49,950 nucleotides of DNA from Burkholderiales bacterium (GCA_027484405.1 JAIXTA010000087.1:1-49950); one strand, 5' to 3'. Shown: positions 22,646 through 31,828, numbered from the stretch's first letter. Numbers and translations: made by a program. The notes: a model not told the origin generated them from the letters alone.

Positions 22646-24703
22646 ATGAGCAAGCAACGCATCACGGTGGAAGACCTCTGGAAGATCGAGCGCGTCGGCG
22701 CGCCAAAACTCTCGCCGGACGGCGCCCAGGCCGTGGCCAGCGTCACGCGCTATGACATGGAGGCCAACAGGAGCACGAGCTCCCTGTGGCTGTTCTCGAC
22801 CTTCGGTGGCGACCCGCGCAAGCTCACGGCTTGCGGCGAGAAGGATGGCGAGGCGGTGTGGAGCCCGCGCGGCGACCTGATTGCCTTCGTCGCCAAGCGC
22901 GAGCAGGAAGGCAAGAAGGACGACAGTACGCAGCTCTACGTGATTGCGCCGGACGGCGGTGAGGCCCGCCGCGTGACCGACTATGCGCCCGGCATCTTCG
23001 GTATCAAGTGGTTTCCGGACGGCAAACGCATCGCCTTCCTGTCCTGGGTGTGGCCGGGCGAGAAGGGCGACAAGGCCCAGGCCAAGGCCCACAAGGCCTT
23101 CAAGGACCGCAAGGACAGTGCCTACGTCACCGAGGAGCACTGGTACCGCTACTGGGACCACAACCTGCCCATGGGCCGGGCGATTCACCTGCATGTGGTG
23201 GACGTTGCCACCGGCAAGGTGACTGATCTCTTCGAGGGTAGTGCGCTCGAGCTCGGCCGGGCCGATGCAAGTGCGGCCGACTACGACATCAGCCCCGACG
23301 GCAAGCACATCGTCTTCAGCCATGATCCGCTGCCCGTCAAGCGCATCCTGAACACCTTCGCGCTCTCGCGCATCGACGTGAAGACGCGCAAGGTCAGCCT
23401 CCTCGTGCAGGAGAAGGACTGGGACTTCCGGCACCCGGTGCACGCGGCCGACGGCAAGCAGCTGGCGGTCGTCGTGGCGCATTCTGGCAAGCGGCATACC
23501 GCGCCGGCGCTGCTCGGCATGGTCGACGCGGCCAGCGGCCGCTGGCAGGCCCTGTCGGCCAAGTGGGACCGCGAAGTGGTGGGCGTGCCCGCCTGGAGTA
23601 CTGAGGGCGATGCGCTGTACTGCATGGCCGAGGACCTGGGCCGCTGCCATCTCTGGCGCTTTGACCTCAAGACCCGCACCCCCAAGGTCCTGGTGCAGGG
23701 GGGCTGGGTGCACGGATTCTCGGTGCGTGCCGGACAGCTCGTCTACACGGCCGACAGCATGATTCACCCGGATCGGCTCCACGTGCTGGATGCCGAAGGC
23801 AGACCGCAACGCATCGAGCACTTCAACGACGAGCTGCTCAAGTCCTTCAAGTTCGGTCCCTACGAGAGCATCAGCTACAAGGGCGCGAAGATCGACGGCA
23901 AGCGCACCGATGCGCAGATGTGGGTGATCTATCCGCCGGGTTTCGATGCGAAGAAGAAGTACCCGCTGCTGCACAGCATCCACGGCGGTCCGCACACCGC
24001 CAGCGGCGATACCTTCCACTACCGCTGGAACAACCAGGTCTTTGCCAGCGGCAACGGCACACAGGACTATGTCGTCGTCTGCGTGAACTACCACGGCTCC
24101 ACGAGCTTCGGCTTCGACTACAAGGACAGCATCACGCACCGCTGGGGCGAACTCGAGCTGCAGGACGTCGAAGCCGCCACCGACCACATGCTCACCAAGC
24201 CCTACATCGACGCCAGCCGCGTCTATGCCACGGGCGGCAGCTACGGCGGCTACATGGTGGCGTGGATGAATGGCCACTGCAAGCCGGGCCGCTATCAGGC
24301 CTATGTCTGCCATGCCGGCTGCTACGACTGGGTCAGCATGTTTGCCAGCGACGGCGCCGAATGGTTCAAGAAGGAACTGGGCGCCTGGTACTGGGATGAC
24401 ATGAGCAAGGTGCACCAGCAGAGCCCGCACGCCTTTGCCAAGCACTTCAGCACGCCCACGCTGGTCATCCACGGCCAGTTGGACTACCGCGTGCCGGATG
24501 CCCAGGGCCTCGCGTACTACAGCACGCTCAAGGCGCAGGGCATCGACGCGCGCCTGGTCTGGTACCCGGACGAGAACCACTGGATCCTCAAGCCGCGCAA
24601 CAGCAAGCTCTGGTATGCCGAGTTCTTCGACTGGCTCAAGCGCTACCCGGCCAAGGGTCCGGCCAAGCCGTTACCGAAAATGAAGGGCAGGGGGGCCAAG
24701 TGA
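22646..24703 (+). CDS. S9 family prolyl oligopeptidase-type serine peptidase
   Basis: The product is 685 residues with no signal peptide. A beta-propeller portion lies at about 20-400 (KLSPDGAQAVASV, YDISPDGKHIVFS repeats), then an alpha/beta hydrolase domain. The nucleophile is Ser532 in GGSYGGYM, with Asp613 (GQLDYRVP) and His645 (DENHWI) completing the triad. This matches dipeptidyl-aminopeptidase/acylaminoacyl-peptidase-like S9C enzymes that trim short peptides in the cytoplasm. A GGAG site lies 6 nt before the ATG. A small hairpin (AGCGCC/GGCGCT, 22608-22627) lies between polA and this gene but has no T-run. It overlaps the downstream epimerase by 4 nt. Confidence 0.9.
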   Translation: MSKQRITVEDLWKIERVGAPKLSPDGAQAVASVTRYDMEANRSTSSLWLFSTFGGDPRKLTACGEKDGEAVWSPRGDLIAFVAKREQEGKKDDSTQLYVIAPDGGEARRVTDYAPGIFGIKWFPDGKRIAFLSWVWPGEKGDKAQAKAHKAFKDRKDSAYVTEEHWYRYWDHNLPMGRAIHLHVVDVATGKVTDLFEGSALELGRADASAADYDISPDGKHIVFSHDPLPVKRILNTFALSRIDVKTRKVSLLVQEKDWDFRHPVHAADGKQLAVVVAHSGKRHTAPALLGMVDAASGRWQALSAKWDREVVGVPAWSTEGDALYCMAEDLGRCHLWRFDLKTRTPKVLVQGGWVHGFSVRAGQLVYTADSMIHPDRLHVLDAEGRPQRIEHFNDELLKSFKFGPYESISYKGAKIDGKRTDAQMWVIYPPGFDAKKKYPLLHSIHGGPHTASGDTFHYRWNNQVFASGNGTQDYVVVCVNYHGSTSFGFDYKDSITHRWGELELQDVEAATDHMLTKPYIDASRVYATGGSYGGYMVAWMNGHCKPGRYQAYVCHAGCYDWVSMFASDGAEWFKKELGAWYWDDMSKVHQQSPHAFAKHFSTPTLVIHGQLDYRVPDAQGLAYYSTLKAQGIDARLVWYPDENHWILKPRNSKLWYAEFFDWLKRYPAKGPAKPLPKMKGRGAK

Positions 24704-25527
24704 TCGGCGGCAAGCTCTTCGACTTCAAGTTCAAGATGGCTGCGGTCGGCGCGGGTGCCGGCCTGCAGGGTACGGCGCTGGGCGGGCAGATCATGGCCTG
24801 CCGTCTGCGCAATTACGGCGAACTCTTCTACACCAGCCCCAAGGCCGTGTTTGATGGCAGCGCACCGATCCGCGGTGGCGTGCCGGTGCTGTTTCCGCAG
24901 TTCTCCGATGCGGGACGGCTGCCCAAGCACGGCCTGGTGCGCACGCGCGAGTGGGCCGTGGCCGGTGGCAACGACGACAGCGAGTTCCAGGCGGACCTGA
25001 CCCTCGGACCGAATGCCGACCCTCGGTGGCCGGGCCAGGCCGAGCTCAGGGTGCTCGGCGAGGCCGACGAGGACAGCCTGGAGATCACGCTCACCATCAA
25101 GAACGTCGGGACCGACAGTGTCTGGTGGACCGGCGGGCTGCATCCCTACTTTGCCACCACGGCGCTCACGGCCTCATGGGTGGATGGCCTGTCCGGCCGC
25201 TGGATGACCGACCGCATCGGCAAGCGCAAGCTGGAGCTGCCCGAGGACACGCCGCTGGCCTTCGATGGTCGCGAGGTCGAGGTGCTGGTGCATGACAGTG
25301 AGGATCTGACCCTCGTGCAGCCGGGCCGCACACTGGAGCTCTCGTCCGAGGGCTTTGCGGAGTGGATGATCTGGAACCCGGGCGAGGTCGGCGCGGCAAA
25401 GATTGCCGATCTGCCGCCGGAAGACTGGCAGCGCTTTGTCTGTGTGGAGCCGGTCTGCGTGAGCCGGCCGATCACCCTGGACCCGGGCGAGGAATTCGAA
25501 GGCCGGCTGACCATCAGCGTGCTCTGA
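24700..25527 (+). CDS. D-hexose-6-phosphate mutarotase (YeaD-like)
   Basis: The product is 275 residues from a GTG start that overlaps the preceding stop (GTGA). Aldose-1-epimerase superfamily features are [29 protein letters not shown] (Arg/His of the active site), [13 protein letters not shown] and a late [12 protein letters not shown] with the usual Glu. This group interconverts anomers of glucose 6-phosphate. Coupling to the peptidase gene implies co-transcription rather than shared pathway. The gene is followed by about 130 nt of GC-rich spacer with nothing recognised. Confidence 0.88.
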   Translation: MIGGKLFDFKFKMAAVGAGAGLQGTALGGQIMACRLRNYGELFYTSPKAVFDGSAPIRGGVPVLFPQFSDAGRLPKHGLVRTREWAVAGGNDDSEFQADLTLGPNADPRWPGQAELRVLGEADEDSLEITLTIKNVGTDSVWWTGGLHPYFATTALTASWVDGLSGRWMTDRIGKRKLELPEDTPLAFDGREVEVLVHDSEDLTLVQPGRTLELSSEGFAEWMIWNPGEVGAAKIADLPPEDWQRFVCVEPVCVSRPITLDPGEEFEGRLTISVL

Positions 25528-25655
25528 TCAGCGGCGCAATCCGCGGTCTGTTCGGCGCCACCGGTGCGCCGTGGCCGCCGGAGCAGTCGCCAGGCACTCG
25601 CCCGGCGGGCCGAACCGGCGTAGGCTTCGGCGCTCTGTTCATCCAGGAGGCAAGC

Positions 25656-26534
25656 ATGGATCTCGTGAAGGACTACGACGCACTGCGCCCGGAACTCAAG
25701 CTCTCGCGCCGCGCCTTTGTCGGCGGCAGTGTGGGCATCGGTTTTGCAGCGGCCACGCTGCCGGTTAGCGCCCAGACCATGATCACGACCGACACCCAGG
25801 GCCTGGAGGCTGGCTGGGCCAAGGTCAAGACGCCCACGGGGGATCTGCCGGTGTATGCCGCCAAGCCCGCCGGCAAGAAGAACCTGCCGGTGGTGCTGGT
25901 GGTGCAGGAAATCTTCGGTGTGCATGAGCACATTGCTGATGTGGCACGCCGCTTTGCCAAGCAGGGCTACCTGGCGATCGCGCCCGAATTCTTCTTCCGT
26001 CAGGGCGACCCCAAGCCCTACACCGACATTGCCAAACTCATCAGCGAGATCGTCAGCAAGGTGCCCGATGCGCAGGTCATGAGCGACCTGGATGCCGTGG
26101 TGGCCTGGGCGCGTGCCGGGGACGGCAGCGATCGCGTGGGGGTGACCGGCTTTTGCTGGGGCGGGCGCATCACCTGGATGTACGCCGCCCACAGCAAGAC
26201 CGTGAAGGCCGGCGTGGCCTGGTACGGCCGGCTGGTGGGCCAGGGCAATCCGCTCACGCCGCGCCACCCGCTGGATGTGGTGGGCGAGCTCAATGCGCCG
26301 GTGCTCGGCCTGTACGGCGAGGCCGATGCCGGGATCCCCATGGACACGGTCTGGAAGATGGAAGACGCGCTCAAGGGCGCCAGCAACCCGGCCGCCAAGG
26401 CCAGCCAGTTCAAGGTCTACGACCAGGCGCCGCACGCCTTCCATGCCGACTACCGGCCCAGCTACCGCAAGGACGCCGCGGAAGACGGCTGGAAGCGCTG
26501 CCTGGCCTGGTTCAAGACCCACGGCGTGGCTTGA
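25656..26534 (+). CDS. Dienelactone hydrolase family protein with Tat-like leader
   Basis: The product is 292 residues preceded by an excellent AGGAGG site (25645-25650). The N-terminus has [25 protein letters not shown] at about 17-41, a twin-arginine-like signal (S-R-R-x-F). The alpha/beta hydrolase body contains [27 protein letters not shown], the nucleophile Cys167 in GFCWGG, Asp224 in GEADAG and His260 in PHAFHA, the Cys-Asp-His triad of dienelactone hydrolases. Periplasmic export is inferred from the leader. The substrate is uncertain; many such proteins annotated as carboxymethylenebutenolidases have no known ring-cleavage partner nearby, as here. Confidence 0.88.
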   Translation: MDLVKDYDALRPELKLSRRAFVGGSVGIGFAAATLPVSAQTMITTDTQGLEAGWAKVKTPTGDLPVYAAKPAGKKNLPVVLVVQEIFGVHEHIADVARRFAKQGYLAIAPEFFFRQGDPKPYTDIAKLISEIVSKVPDAQVMSDLDAVVAWARAGDGSDRVGVTGFCWGGRITWMYAAHSKTVKAGVAWYGRLVGQGNPLTPRHPLDVVGELNAPVLGLYGEADAGIPMDTVWKMEDALKGASNPAAKASQFKVYDQAPHAFHADYRPSYRKDAAEDGWKRCLAWFKTHGVA

Positions 26535-26621
26535 CGCATCGCGCCGTGGTCGCGTGCACTGCGGTCAGGTCCCCGCATGCCGGGGGGCTTGACAGCTTTT
26601 CTATACTTTCAGCATTGATTG

Positions 26622-26652
26622 AAGCGCGCTGCTCACCCGGCGCGCTTTTTGT
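26622..26652 (+). terminator. Rho-independent terminator after the dienelactone hydrolase gene
   Basis: AAGCGCGC (26622-26629) and GCGCGCTT (26640-26647) form an 8-bp GC-rich stem with a 10-nt loop, followed by TTTTTGTTT. It lies about 90 nt after the dienelactone hydrolase stop and 46 nt before the ZIP transporter start, so it separates the two genes. A second small hairpin (CCCCG/CGGGG) sits about 50 nt upstream. Confidence 0.8.
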
Positions 26653-26697
26653 TTCGAGGCTGATCCCGGTGCACACCGGCTGTGCACCGACCCACGC

Positions 26698-27480
26698 ATG
26701 AACACACTGACCGCCATCATCCTGGCCACGCTCGCCTCCGGCGCCCTGAGCATGATGCTCGCCGGCCTGATTGCCTACACCATGCTGGGCAAGGTGGTCG
26801 AGCGCATGGTGAGCTTTGCCATTGGCGTGCTGCTGGCGGCGGCGCTGCTGCACCTGATCCCGGAGGCCACGCAGAGCCAGGCCGATGTGCGCCACCTGTT
26901 TGCGGTGCTGCTGGGCGGGATCTTCCTGTTCTTCATGCTGCAGAAGACCATGCTGCTGCGGCACAGCCACCACCACGAGCACGACGGCCATCACCACGAC
27001 CACGGCTTCAACGCGCGCGAGGCTGGCCCCGGCGGCTACCTGATCCTGATCGGCGATGGCCTGCACAACTTCTGCGACGGCATCCTGATCGCCGCGGCCT
27101 TCCTGATCGACTGGAAGCTGGGCATGCTGACCGCGCTGTCGATTGCCGCCCACGAGATCCCGCAGGAGATCGGCGACTTCATGATCCTGCTGTCCAACGG
27201 CTTCTCCAAGGCGCGGGCCTTTGCCTTCAATATGCTCGTGAGCCTGATGAGCGTGGCCGGCGGCGTGCTGGGCTACTTCCTGCTCGACACCGCGCAGGAG
27301 GCGCTGCCCTACGTGATCATGCTGGCGGCCTCCAGCTTCATCTACATCGCCATGAGCGACCTGATTCCCTTCGTGAATCGCTCAAGCCGCGAGCGCGGCT
27401 ACTTCGCCGACGTGGCGCTGATGGGCCTCGGCGTGGCCTTCATCGTCGGTGCGCACATGCTCGTGCCGCACGCGCACTAG
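26698..27480 (+). CDS. ZIP family divalent-metal transporter
   Basis: The product is 260 residues with eight predicted membrane helices. The variable cytoplasmic loop at about 88-103 is histidine-rich (HSHHHEHDGHHHDHG). The metal path motifs HNFCDG (TM4) and HEIPQEIGD (TM5) are intact, as in ZIP zinc/iron importers. Cytoplasmic membrane uptake of zinc or a related metal is expected. No metal-responsive operator was recognised upstream. Together with the ZnuD-like receptor at 14.5 kb it could serve zinc supply, but the genes are 10 kb apart. Confidence 0.9.
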   Translation: MNTLTAIILATLASGALSMMLAGLIAYTMLGKVVERMVSFAIGVLLAAALLHLIPEATQSQADVRHLFAVLLGGIFLFFMLQKTMLLRHSHHHEHDGHHHDHGFNAREAGPGGYLILIGDGLHNFCDGILIAAAFLIDWKLGMLTALSIAAHEIPQEIGDFMILLSNGFSKARAFAFNMLVSLMSVAGGVLGYFLLDTAQEALPYVIMLAASSFIYIAMSDLIPFVNRSSRERGYFADVALMGLGVAFIVGAHMLVPHAH

Positions 27481-27486
27481 TTGGCC

Positions 27487-27573
27487 GAATTCAACTGATT
27501 TTTCTTGTGCCATTTGGCCACTTTCCGCTCTGGGTATGCGGAAAGTGGCTATTTGAATTCTCGGAAAATTCAG
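27487..27573. terminator. Nested inverted repeat between convergent genes; likely bidirectional terminator
   Basis: A perfect 12-bp stem, GCCACTTTCCGC (27517-27528) and GCGGAAAGTGGC (27538-27549), has a 9-nt loop. Flanking it are GAATTCAA (27487-27494) and TTGAATTC (27553-27560). Further out on the right, GAAAATTCAGT (about 27564-27574) inverts ACTGATTTTTC (about 27495-27505) with one mismatch, so alternative pairings exist. The region is clearly more AT-rich than its surroundings and lies between the convergent ZIP and sulfurtransferase genes. Confidence 0.6.
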
Positions 27574-27588
27574 TCCGAAATTGAAAGA

Positions 27589-28434
27589 TCAGCCCTTGGC
27601 CACCGGGCGGGTCCGATCGGCCACCCACTCGCTCCAGCTGCCGGCGTACATGGGCGGCGTGCCCAGCCCGGCCAGCTCCATGGCCAGCACGTTGTGGCAG
27701 GCCGTCGACCCCGAGCCGCAGCTCATCACCCACTGGTCGGCCGGCGTGTCGCCCAGCACGGCCTGCAGCTCGCGGCGCAGCTGATCGGCGGGCTTGAAGC
27801 GGCCGTCCGGCTCCAGGTTGTCCTTGAAGAAGCGGTTCCTGCTGCCCGGGATGTGCCCGGCCACCGGGTCGATGGGTTCCACCTCGCCACGAAAACGCTC
27901 GGGCGCGCGGGCATCGAGCAGATGAAAGCGCGGCTCGAGCAGATTGGCCTCGACCGTGCTCACGTCGACCGCGCGCACGAGCGGGTGGCCCAGCGTCACC
28001 GTGCCCGGCGCGGGTTGGGGCAGCGCCGTGCTGCTTTCCCCGCCGGCCACCAGCCACTGCGGCCAGCCGCCATCGAGCAGCGCCACCGAGCCGATGCCGA
28101 CCCAGCGGCACATCCACCACAGCCGCGCAGCAAACATGCCGCCCGAGGCGTCATAGACCACCACCTGCATGCCGTCATGCACGCCACGGCTGCCCAGCCA
28201 CTGCGCAAACTTTTCGCGCGTGAGCAGGGGATGGCGGCCGTTGCTGCCGGTCTTGGGGGCCGACAGATCGTCATCCAGGTGCGCGAAGCGGGCGCCGGGG
28301 ATGTGCCCCTCCGCATACTGGCGGCGGCCCAGCTGGACATCCATGAGGTCGTGCCGGCAGTCGAACACGGCCACGTCCGCGCCGCTGGCCAGCAGCTTGC
28401 GCAGCGCCGTGGCGCTAATCAGCGTTTGAAACAT
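27589..28434 (-). CDS. sseA: Thiosulfate/3-mercaptopyruvate sulfurtransferase
   Basis: The product is 281 residues with two rhodanese domains. The N-terminal one (about 1-140; FDCRHDLMD, EGHIPGARFAHLDDDLS) lacks a catalytic Cys, as usual. The C-terminal one (about 160-275; LLDARAPERFRGEVEPIDPVAGHIPGSRN) carries the persulfide-forming Cys in CGSGSTACHN. The third loop residue is Ser where 3-mercaptopyruvate enzymes usually have Val (CGSGVTA). The enzyme transfers sulfur to cyanide or thiols. Its start lies within the 3' end of the EamA transporter gene (20-nt overlap), so translation is coupled. Confidence 0.88.
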   Translation of the reverse strand: MFQTLISATALRKLLASGADVAVFDCRHDLMDVQLGRRQYAEGHIPGARFAHLDDDLSAPKTGSNGRHPLLTREKFAQWLGSRGVHDGMQVVVYDASGGMFAARLWWMCRWVGIGSVALLDGGWPQWLVAGGESSTALPQPAPGTVTLGHPLVRAVDVSTVEANLLEPRFHLLDARAPERFRGEVEPIDPVAGHIPGSRNRFFKDNLEPDGRFKPADQLRRELQAVLGDTPADQWVMSCGSGSTACHNVLAMELAGLGTPPMYAGSWSEWVADRTRPVAKG

Positions 28435-29356
28435 TCATCGTTTCCTTGGTGGGGAGCGACGCCCGGGGGCTTGATGCAGCGTCCGTTGCGGGGGCCACGG
28501 TGGCGGCGGCGCGAATGGTAACGAGTGTGGCCACCACGCCGGATGCCAGCACGATGCCGATGCCCGTGAGCGCTGTCGCGCCCAGGCTGTCGCCGGCGAT
28601 CCAGACGCCCAGCAGGGTCGAGAACACCACCACGCTGTACTGCAGGCTGCTGGTGAGCAAGGTCTTGCCGCGCGAGAAGGCCCGGGTCATGGCCAGCTGC
28701 GCGCCCAGGGCCATCACGCCGATGGCCAGCAGCATGGCCCAGGCCCGTGCAGAGGGCCACACCATGCCGAAGAGCGCCATGCCCGTCAGGCCCACGAGCG
28801 CCGTGACGGCGGAGTGATAGAACACGGTGCGCCACTCCGGCTCGCCAAGCTTGCCCAGCGCGCGGATGTTCCAGTACGCCAGGGCCGAGAGCAGCCCGGA
28901 GAGCAGGCCGAGCAGGGCCGCCATGGATTCGCCGCCCGAGAACACCGGGCGAAGAAGCAGCACGATGCCTGCGAAACCCGCCACGATGCACGCCAGCAGG
29001 GCCCAGGGCAGATCGCGCCGCCCGGCCGCCAGTGCAGCCAGCACGGTGAACAGCGCCACGAACAGCGGCGAGGTGTAGTTCAGCGTGGTGGCCGTGGCCA
29101 GGGGCAGCACGCTGATGGCATAGAAGAACAGCGTCAGCGCCGCCACGCCGCTTGCTGTGCGCTGCACCTGCAGCCGCACATGCGGCGTGCCGAAGGCCAG
29201 GCGTCGCCAGGCCATCCAGCCACCGAGGATCAGCGCCGCCACCACGCCGCGAAAGAACACGGCCTGGCTGACGGGCACCTCGGCCGACACGAGCTTCACC
29301 AGCAGGCCCATCAGCGCGAACAGCAGCGCAGCCAGCAGCATCCAGAGTGATTGCAT
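28415..29356 (-). CDS. EamA/DMT family transporter
   Basis: The product is 313 residues with about ten hydrophobic helices in two EamA halves (MQSLWMLLAALLFALMGLLVKLVSAEVPVSQAVFFRGVVAALIL; later ALLGLLSGLLSALAYWNIRALGKLGEPEWRTVFYHS). These match drug/metabolite exporters of the inner membrane; the substrate is unknown. The polar C-terminal tail ends MNVSNAD over the start of the sulfurtransferase gene. About 230 nt separate it from the divergent GMC oxidoreductase, with no clear promoter or repeat seen in that gap. Confidence 0.87.
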   Translation of the reverse strand: MQSLWMLLAALLFALMGLLVKLVSAEVPVSQAVFFRGVVAALILGGWMAWRRLAFGTPHVRLQVQRTASGVAALTLFFYAISVLPLATATTLNYTSPLFVALFTVLAALAAGRRDLPWALLACIVAGFAGIVLLLRPVFSGGESMAALLGLLSGLLSALAYWNIRALGKLGEPEWRTVFYHSAVTALVGLTGMALFGMVWPSARAWAMLLAIGVMALGAQLAMTRAFSRGKTLLTSSLQYSVVVFSTLLGVWIAGDSLGATALTGIGIVLASGVVATLVTIRAAATVAPATDAASSPRASLPTKETMNVSNAD

Positions 29357-29589
29357 GGGCGCGCAGTGTAGGTGCGATGAGGTGCGGGCTTCGGTGCTGC
29401 GCGCCTTGATGACGCCGCTTGCGCGGCATGACCTGGCCGGCTCGTTGTTCGAGCCATCACAGTTGCCTCGCAGTGCATCGGAACCACGCCGTCATTTCGT
29501 CATCAAGGCGCACAGCGCCGAGGTCATTCCATCATTCGACGCGCTTGCGTTAGCCTCCAGTGAGACAAGACCAGAGCGAGAGACATCGC

Positions 29590-31215
29590 ATGAATACGGA
29601 GACCGAAAAGACGTACGACTATGTGATTGTTGGGGCAGGTACGGCAGGCTGCCTGCTCGCCAACCGCCTGTCGCGCGACAAGGACACCACGGTGGCGCTG
29701 GTGGAGGCCGGGGGCAATGACAACTACCACTGGATCCACATCCCGGTGGGCTATCTGTACTGCATCAACAATCCGCGCACCGACTGGATGTACCGCACGC
29801 AGGCCGATCCCGGCCTGAACGGCCGCAGCCTGATCTATCCGCGTGGCCGGGTGATCGGCGGCTGCTCGAGCATCAACGGCATGATCTACATGCGCGGCCA
29901 GGCGGCTGACTATGACGCCTGGGCCGAAGGCGATGGCTACGGCCCCAACCCCGGCTGGCGCTGGGACGAGGTGCTGCCCTTCTTCAAGGCGCACGAGGCC
30001 CATCACGCGGGTGCCGACGAGATGCACAACGACCGTGGCGAATGGCAGGTCAGCCGGCAGCGCCTGTCCTGGGAGATCCTCGATGCCTTCCGCGAGGCGG
30101 CCGTGCAGGCCGGTCTGCCGCGCAAGGACGACTTCAACCGCGGCGACAACGAGGGCGTGGGCTACTTCGAGGTCAACCAGAAGCAGGGCTTTCGCTTCAG
30201 CGCGGCGCGCGCCTTCCTCAAGCCCATCCTCGCCCGAGACAACCTCTCGCTCTTCATCCATGCACCCGTGCAGCAGCTGCGCTTCGAGGGCCGCCGCTGC
30301 ACCGGACTGACCGTACGGCGCGAGGACGGCGTCATCGTCAACTTCCATGCGAACAAGGAAGTCATCCTCTGCGCCGGTGCCGTGAATACGCCGGTGCTGC
30401 TGGAGCGCAGCGGCGTAGGGCAGGGTGCGCGCGTCTCGGCCCTGGGGGTGCCGCTCGTGCACGAGCTGGCCGGCGTGGGCGAGAACCTGCAGGACCATCT
30501 GCAGGTGCGCATGGCCTTCAAGGTGCAGGGCGTGAAGACGCTCAACACCCTGGCGAGCAATTTGCTCGGCAAGGCCCGCATCGGGCTGGAATACCTGCTC
30601 ACGCGCACCGGCCCGATGAGCATGGCCCCCAGCCAGCTGGGTGCCTTTGCGCGCAGCAGCGACCGCCATGGCCGCGCCAACGTGCAGTACCACGTCCAGC
30701 CGCTCACGCTCGAGGCTTTCGGCCAGCCTCTGCACAGCTTCGATGCCTTCACCGCCAGCGTCTGCAACCTGCGCCCCACCAGCCGCGGCAGCATCCATGC
30801 CGCAAGCGCAGACCCGGACGCCGCACCGCTGATTGCGCCCAATTACCTGTCCACCGAGGAAGACCGGCAGGTCGCCGCCGAGTCGATCCGCCTGACGCGG
30901 CGCATTGCCGCCCAGCCGGCGCTGGCGCGCTACCAGCCCGAGGAGTTCAAGCCCGGCTTGCAGTTCGTGTCGGATGCCGACCTCGCCACCGCGGCCGGCG
31001 CCATCGGCACCACCATCTTCCACCCCGTGGGCACCTGCAAGATGGGCCCGGCGGCCGACCCCCAGGCCGTGTGCGACGCGCAAGGCCGGGTGCACGGCGT
31101 GGGCGGGCTGCGGGTGGTCGATGCGAGCCTGATGCCCACCATCACCAGCGGCAACACCAATTCACCCACGCTGATGATGGCCGAGAAGATTGCCCGCGAC
31201 ATCCGCGGGCGCTAG
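29590..31215 (+). CDS. GMC family FAD oxidoreductase (choline dehydrogenase-like)
   Basis: The product is 541 residues. The N-terminal FAD dinucleotide fold is YVIVGAGTAGCLLANRLSRD, followed by the GMC signature GRVIGGCSSINGMIYMRG. The second signature is GAVNTPVLLERSGVG, and the C-terminal active site has His in FHPVGTCKMG and Asn in SGNTNSPTLMMAEK. The family oxidises alcohols such as choline or aliphatic alcohols; there is no signal peptide, and the substrate is not evident from the neighbours. The ATG at 29590 has GAGAG about 7 nt upstream. A REP-like unit begins 29 nt after the stop. Confidence 0.9.
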   Translation: MNTETEKTYDYVIVGAGTAGCLLANRLSRDKDTTVALVEAGGNDNYHWIHIPVGYLYCINNPRTDWMYRTQADPGLNGRSLIYPRGRVIGGCSSINGMIYMRGQAADYDAWAEGDGYGPNPGWRWDEVLPFFKAHEAHHAGADEMHNDRGEWQVSRQRLSWEILDAFREAAVQAGLPRKDDFNRGDNEGVGYFEVNQKQGFRFSAARAFLKPILARDNLSLFIHAPVQQLRFEGRRCTGLTVRREDGVIVNFHANKEVILCAGAVNTPVLLERSGVGQGARVSALGVPLVHELAGVGENLQDHLQVRMAFKVQGVKTLNTLASNLLGKARIGLEYLLTRTGPMSMAPSQLGAFARSSDRHGRANVQYHVQPLTLEAFGQPLHSFDAFTASVCNLRPTSRGSIHAASADPDAAPLIAPNYLSTEEDRQVAAESIRLTRRIAAQPALARYQPEEFKPGLQFVSDADLATAAGAIGTTIFHPVGTCKMGPAADPQAVCDAQGRVHGVGGLRVVDASLMPTITSGNTNSPTLMMAEKIARDIRGR

Positions 31216-31244
31216 CCCGCATTGGTGCAGCTACATCGAGCATC

Positions 31245-31294
31245 CATGCGGTTCTTCAGACCAAAACGGCTGAAGGAGTCCGCCAGACAAGCGA
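31245..31294. repeat. REP-like palindromic unit (locus C)
   Basis: GCGGTTCTTCAGACC pairs with GGCTGAAGGAGTCCGC, followed by CAGACAAGCGA. The unit has the same orientation and architecture as locus B and matches the reverse complement of the locus A and D units. It lies 29 nt after the stop of the GMC oxidoreductase gene. Confidence 0.72.
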
Positions 31295-31320
31295 CATGCA
31301 TTTCAGTGCAAAACCTGGGG

Positions 31321-31421
31321 GAGCCACAGATGGCCACAGACGAACACAGATCACTCCCTGCAATCGATGGATTGCTGGCGCAGCGCGTCGCGTCCAGAGC
31401 ATCTGTGTTCATCTGTGGCTC
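31321..31421. repeat. Long inverted repeat made of CACAGAT motifs
   Basis: The left arm GAGCCACAGATG-gccacagac-GAACACAGAT (31321-31351) and right arm ATCTGTGTTCATCTGTGGC (31401-31419, then TC) are inverted copies; the left arm holds an extra roughly 9-10-nt repeat step. The loop is about 49 nt and GC-rich. The transcript would fold into a hairpin with a stem of about 20 bp. CACAGATGAACACAGAT-type repeats are scattered in many environmental genomes; the function is unknown. It lies between the GMC gene and the convergent Mpo1-like gene. Confidence 0.75.
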
Positions 31422-31454
31422 GGCTAGTTCTTTTGCGTCGCGTGACGCTGACCC

Positions 31455-31778
31455 TCAGAACTTGATCCTGCCCGTCAGGATCTCGAACCACATGCGCCAG
31501 TCGCCCATGAAGCTGTAGAGCGGCTGCTTGAAGCTGGCGGGCTTGTTCTTCTCGAAGCCGAAGTGGCCGATCCACGCGAACGCGTAGCCGCACAGCAGCG
31601 CGTAGAGCAGGTAGATCGGCTGGCCGCGCCACAGGCCGGCGGCCGCAATCAGCAGCGCAAGCGATGAGCCGACGAAGTGCAGGCGCCGGCAGGTGCGGTT
31701 GCTGTGCTCGCTCAAGTAGAACGGATAGAACTCGGCGAAGCGCGTGTATCGCTGGGGTGTGGCGGGGGTCTCGCTCAT
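31455..31778 (-). CDS. DUF962 / Mpo1-like membrane protein
   Basis: The product is 107 residues: YTRFAEFYPFYLSEHSNRTCRRLHFVGSSLALLIAAAG. The motif EHSNRTCRRLHFVG and the later GYAFAWIGHFGFEKNKPASFKQPLYSFMGDWRMW are the histidine-containing signatures of DUF962 proteins. These are related to the yeast Mpo1 dioxygenase that acts in alpha-oxidation of 2-hydroxy fatty acids. Two or three membrane helices are visible. Enzymatic activity in this organism is inferred only from the family. Confidence 0.87.
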   Translation of the reverse strand: MSETPATPQRYTRFAEFYPFYLSEHSNRTCRRLHFVGSSLALLIAAAGLWRGQPIYLLYALLCGYAFAWIGHFGFEKNKPASFKQPLYSFMGDWRMWFEILTGRIKF

Positions 31779-31828
31779 GGGGTCTCCTCGATCTCTTCAA
31801 GCGAGCGTAGAACCGGGGCGCAGCGGCT

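Noticed and set aside
26589-26607. TTGACA and TATACT as a promoter for the ZIP gene
   Set aside because: The spacing is only 7 nt, far from 16-18 nt, and a terminator lies just downstream.
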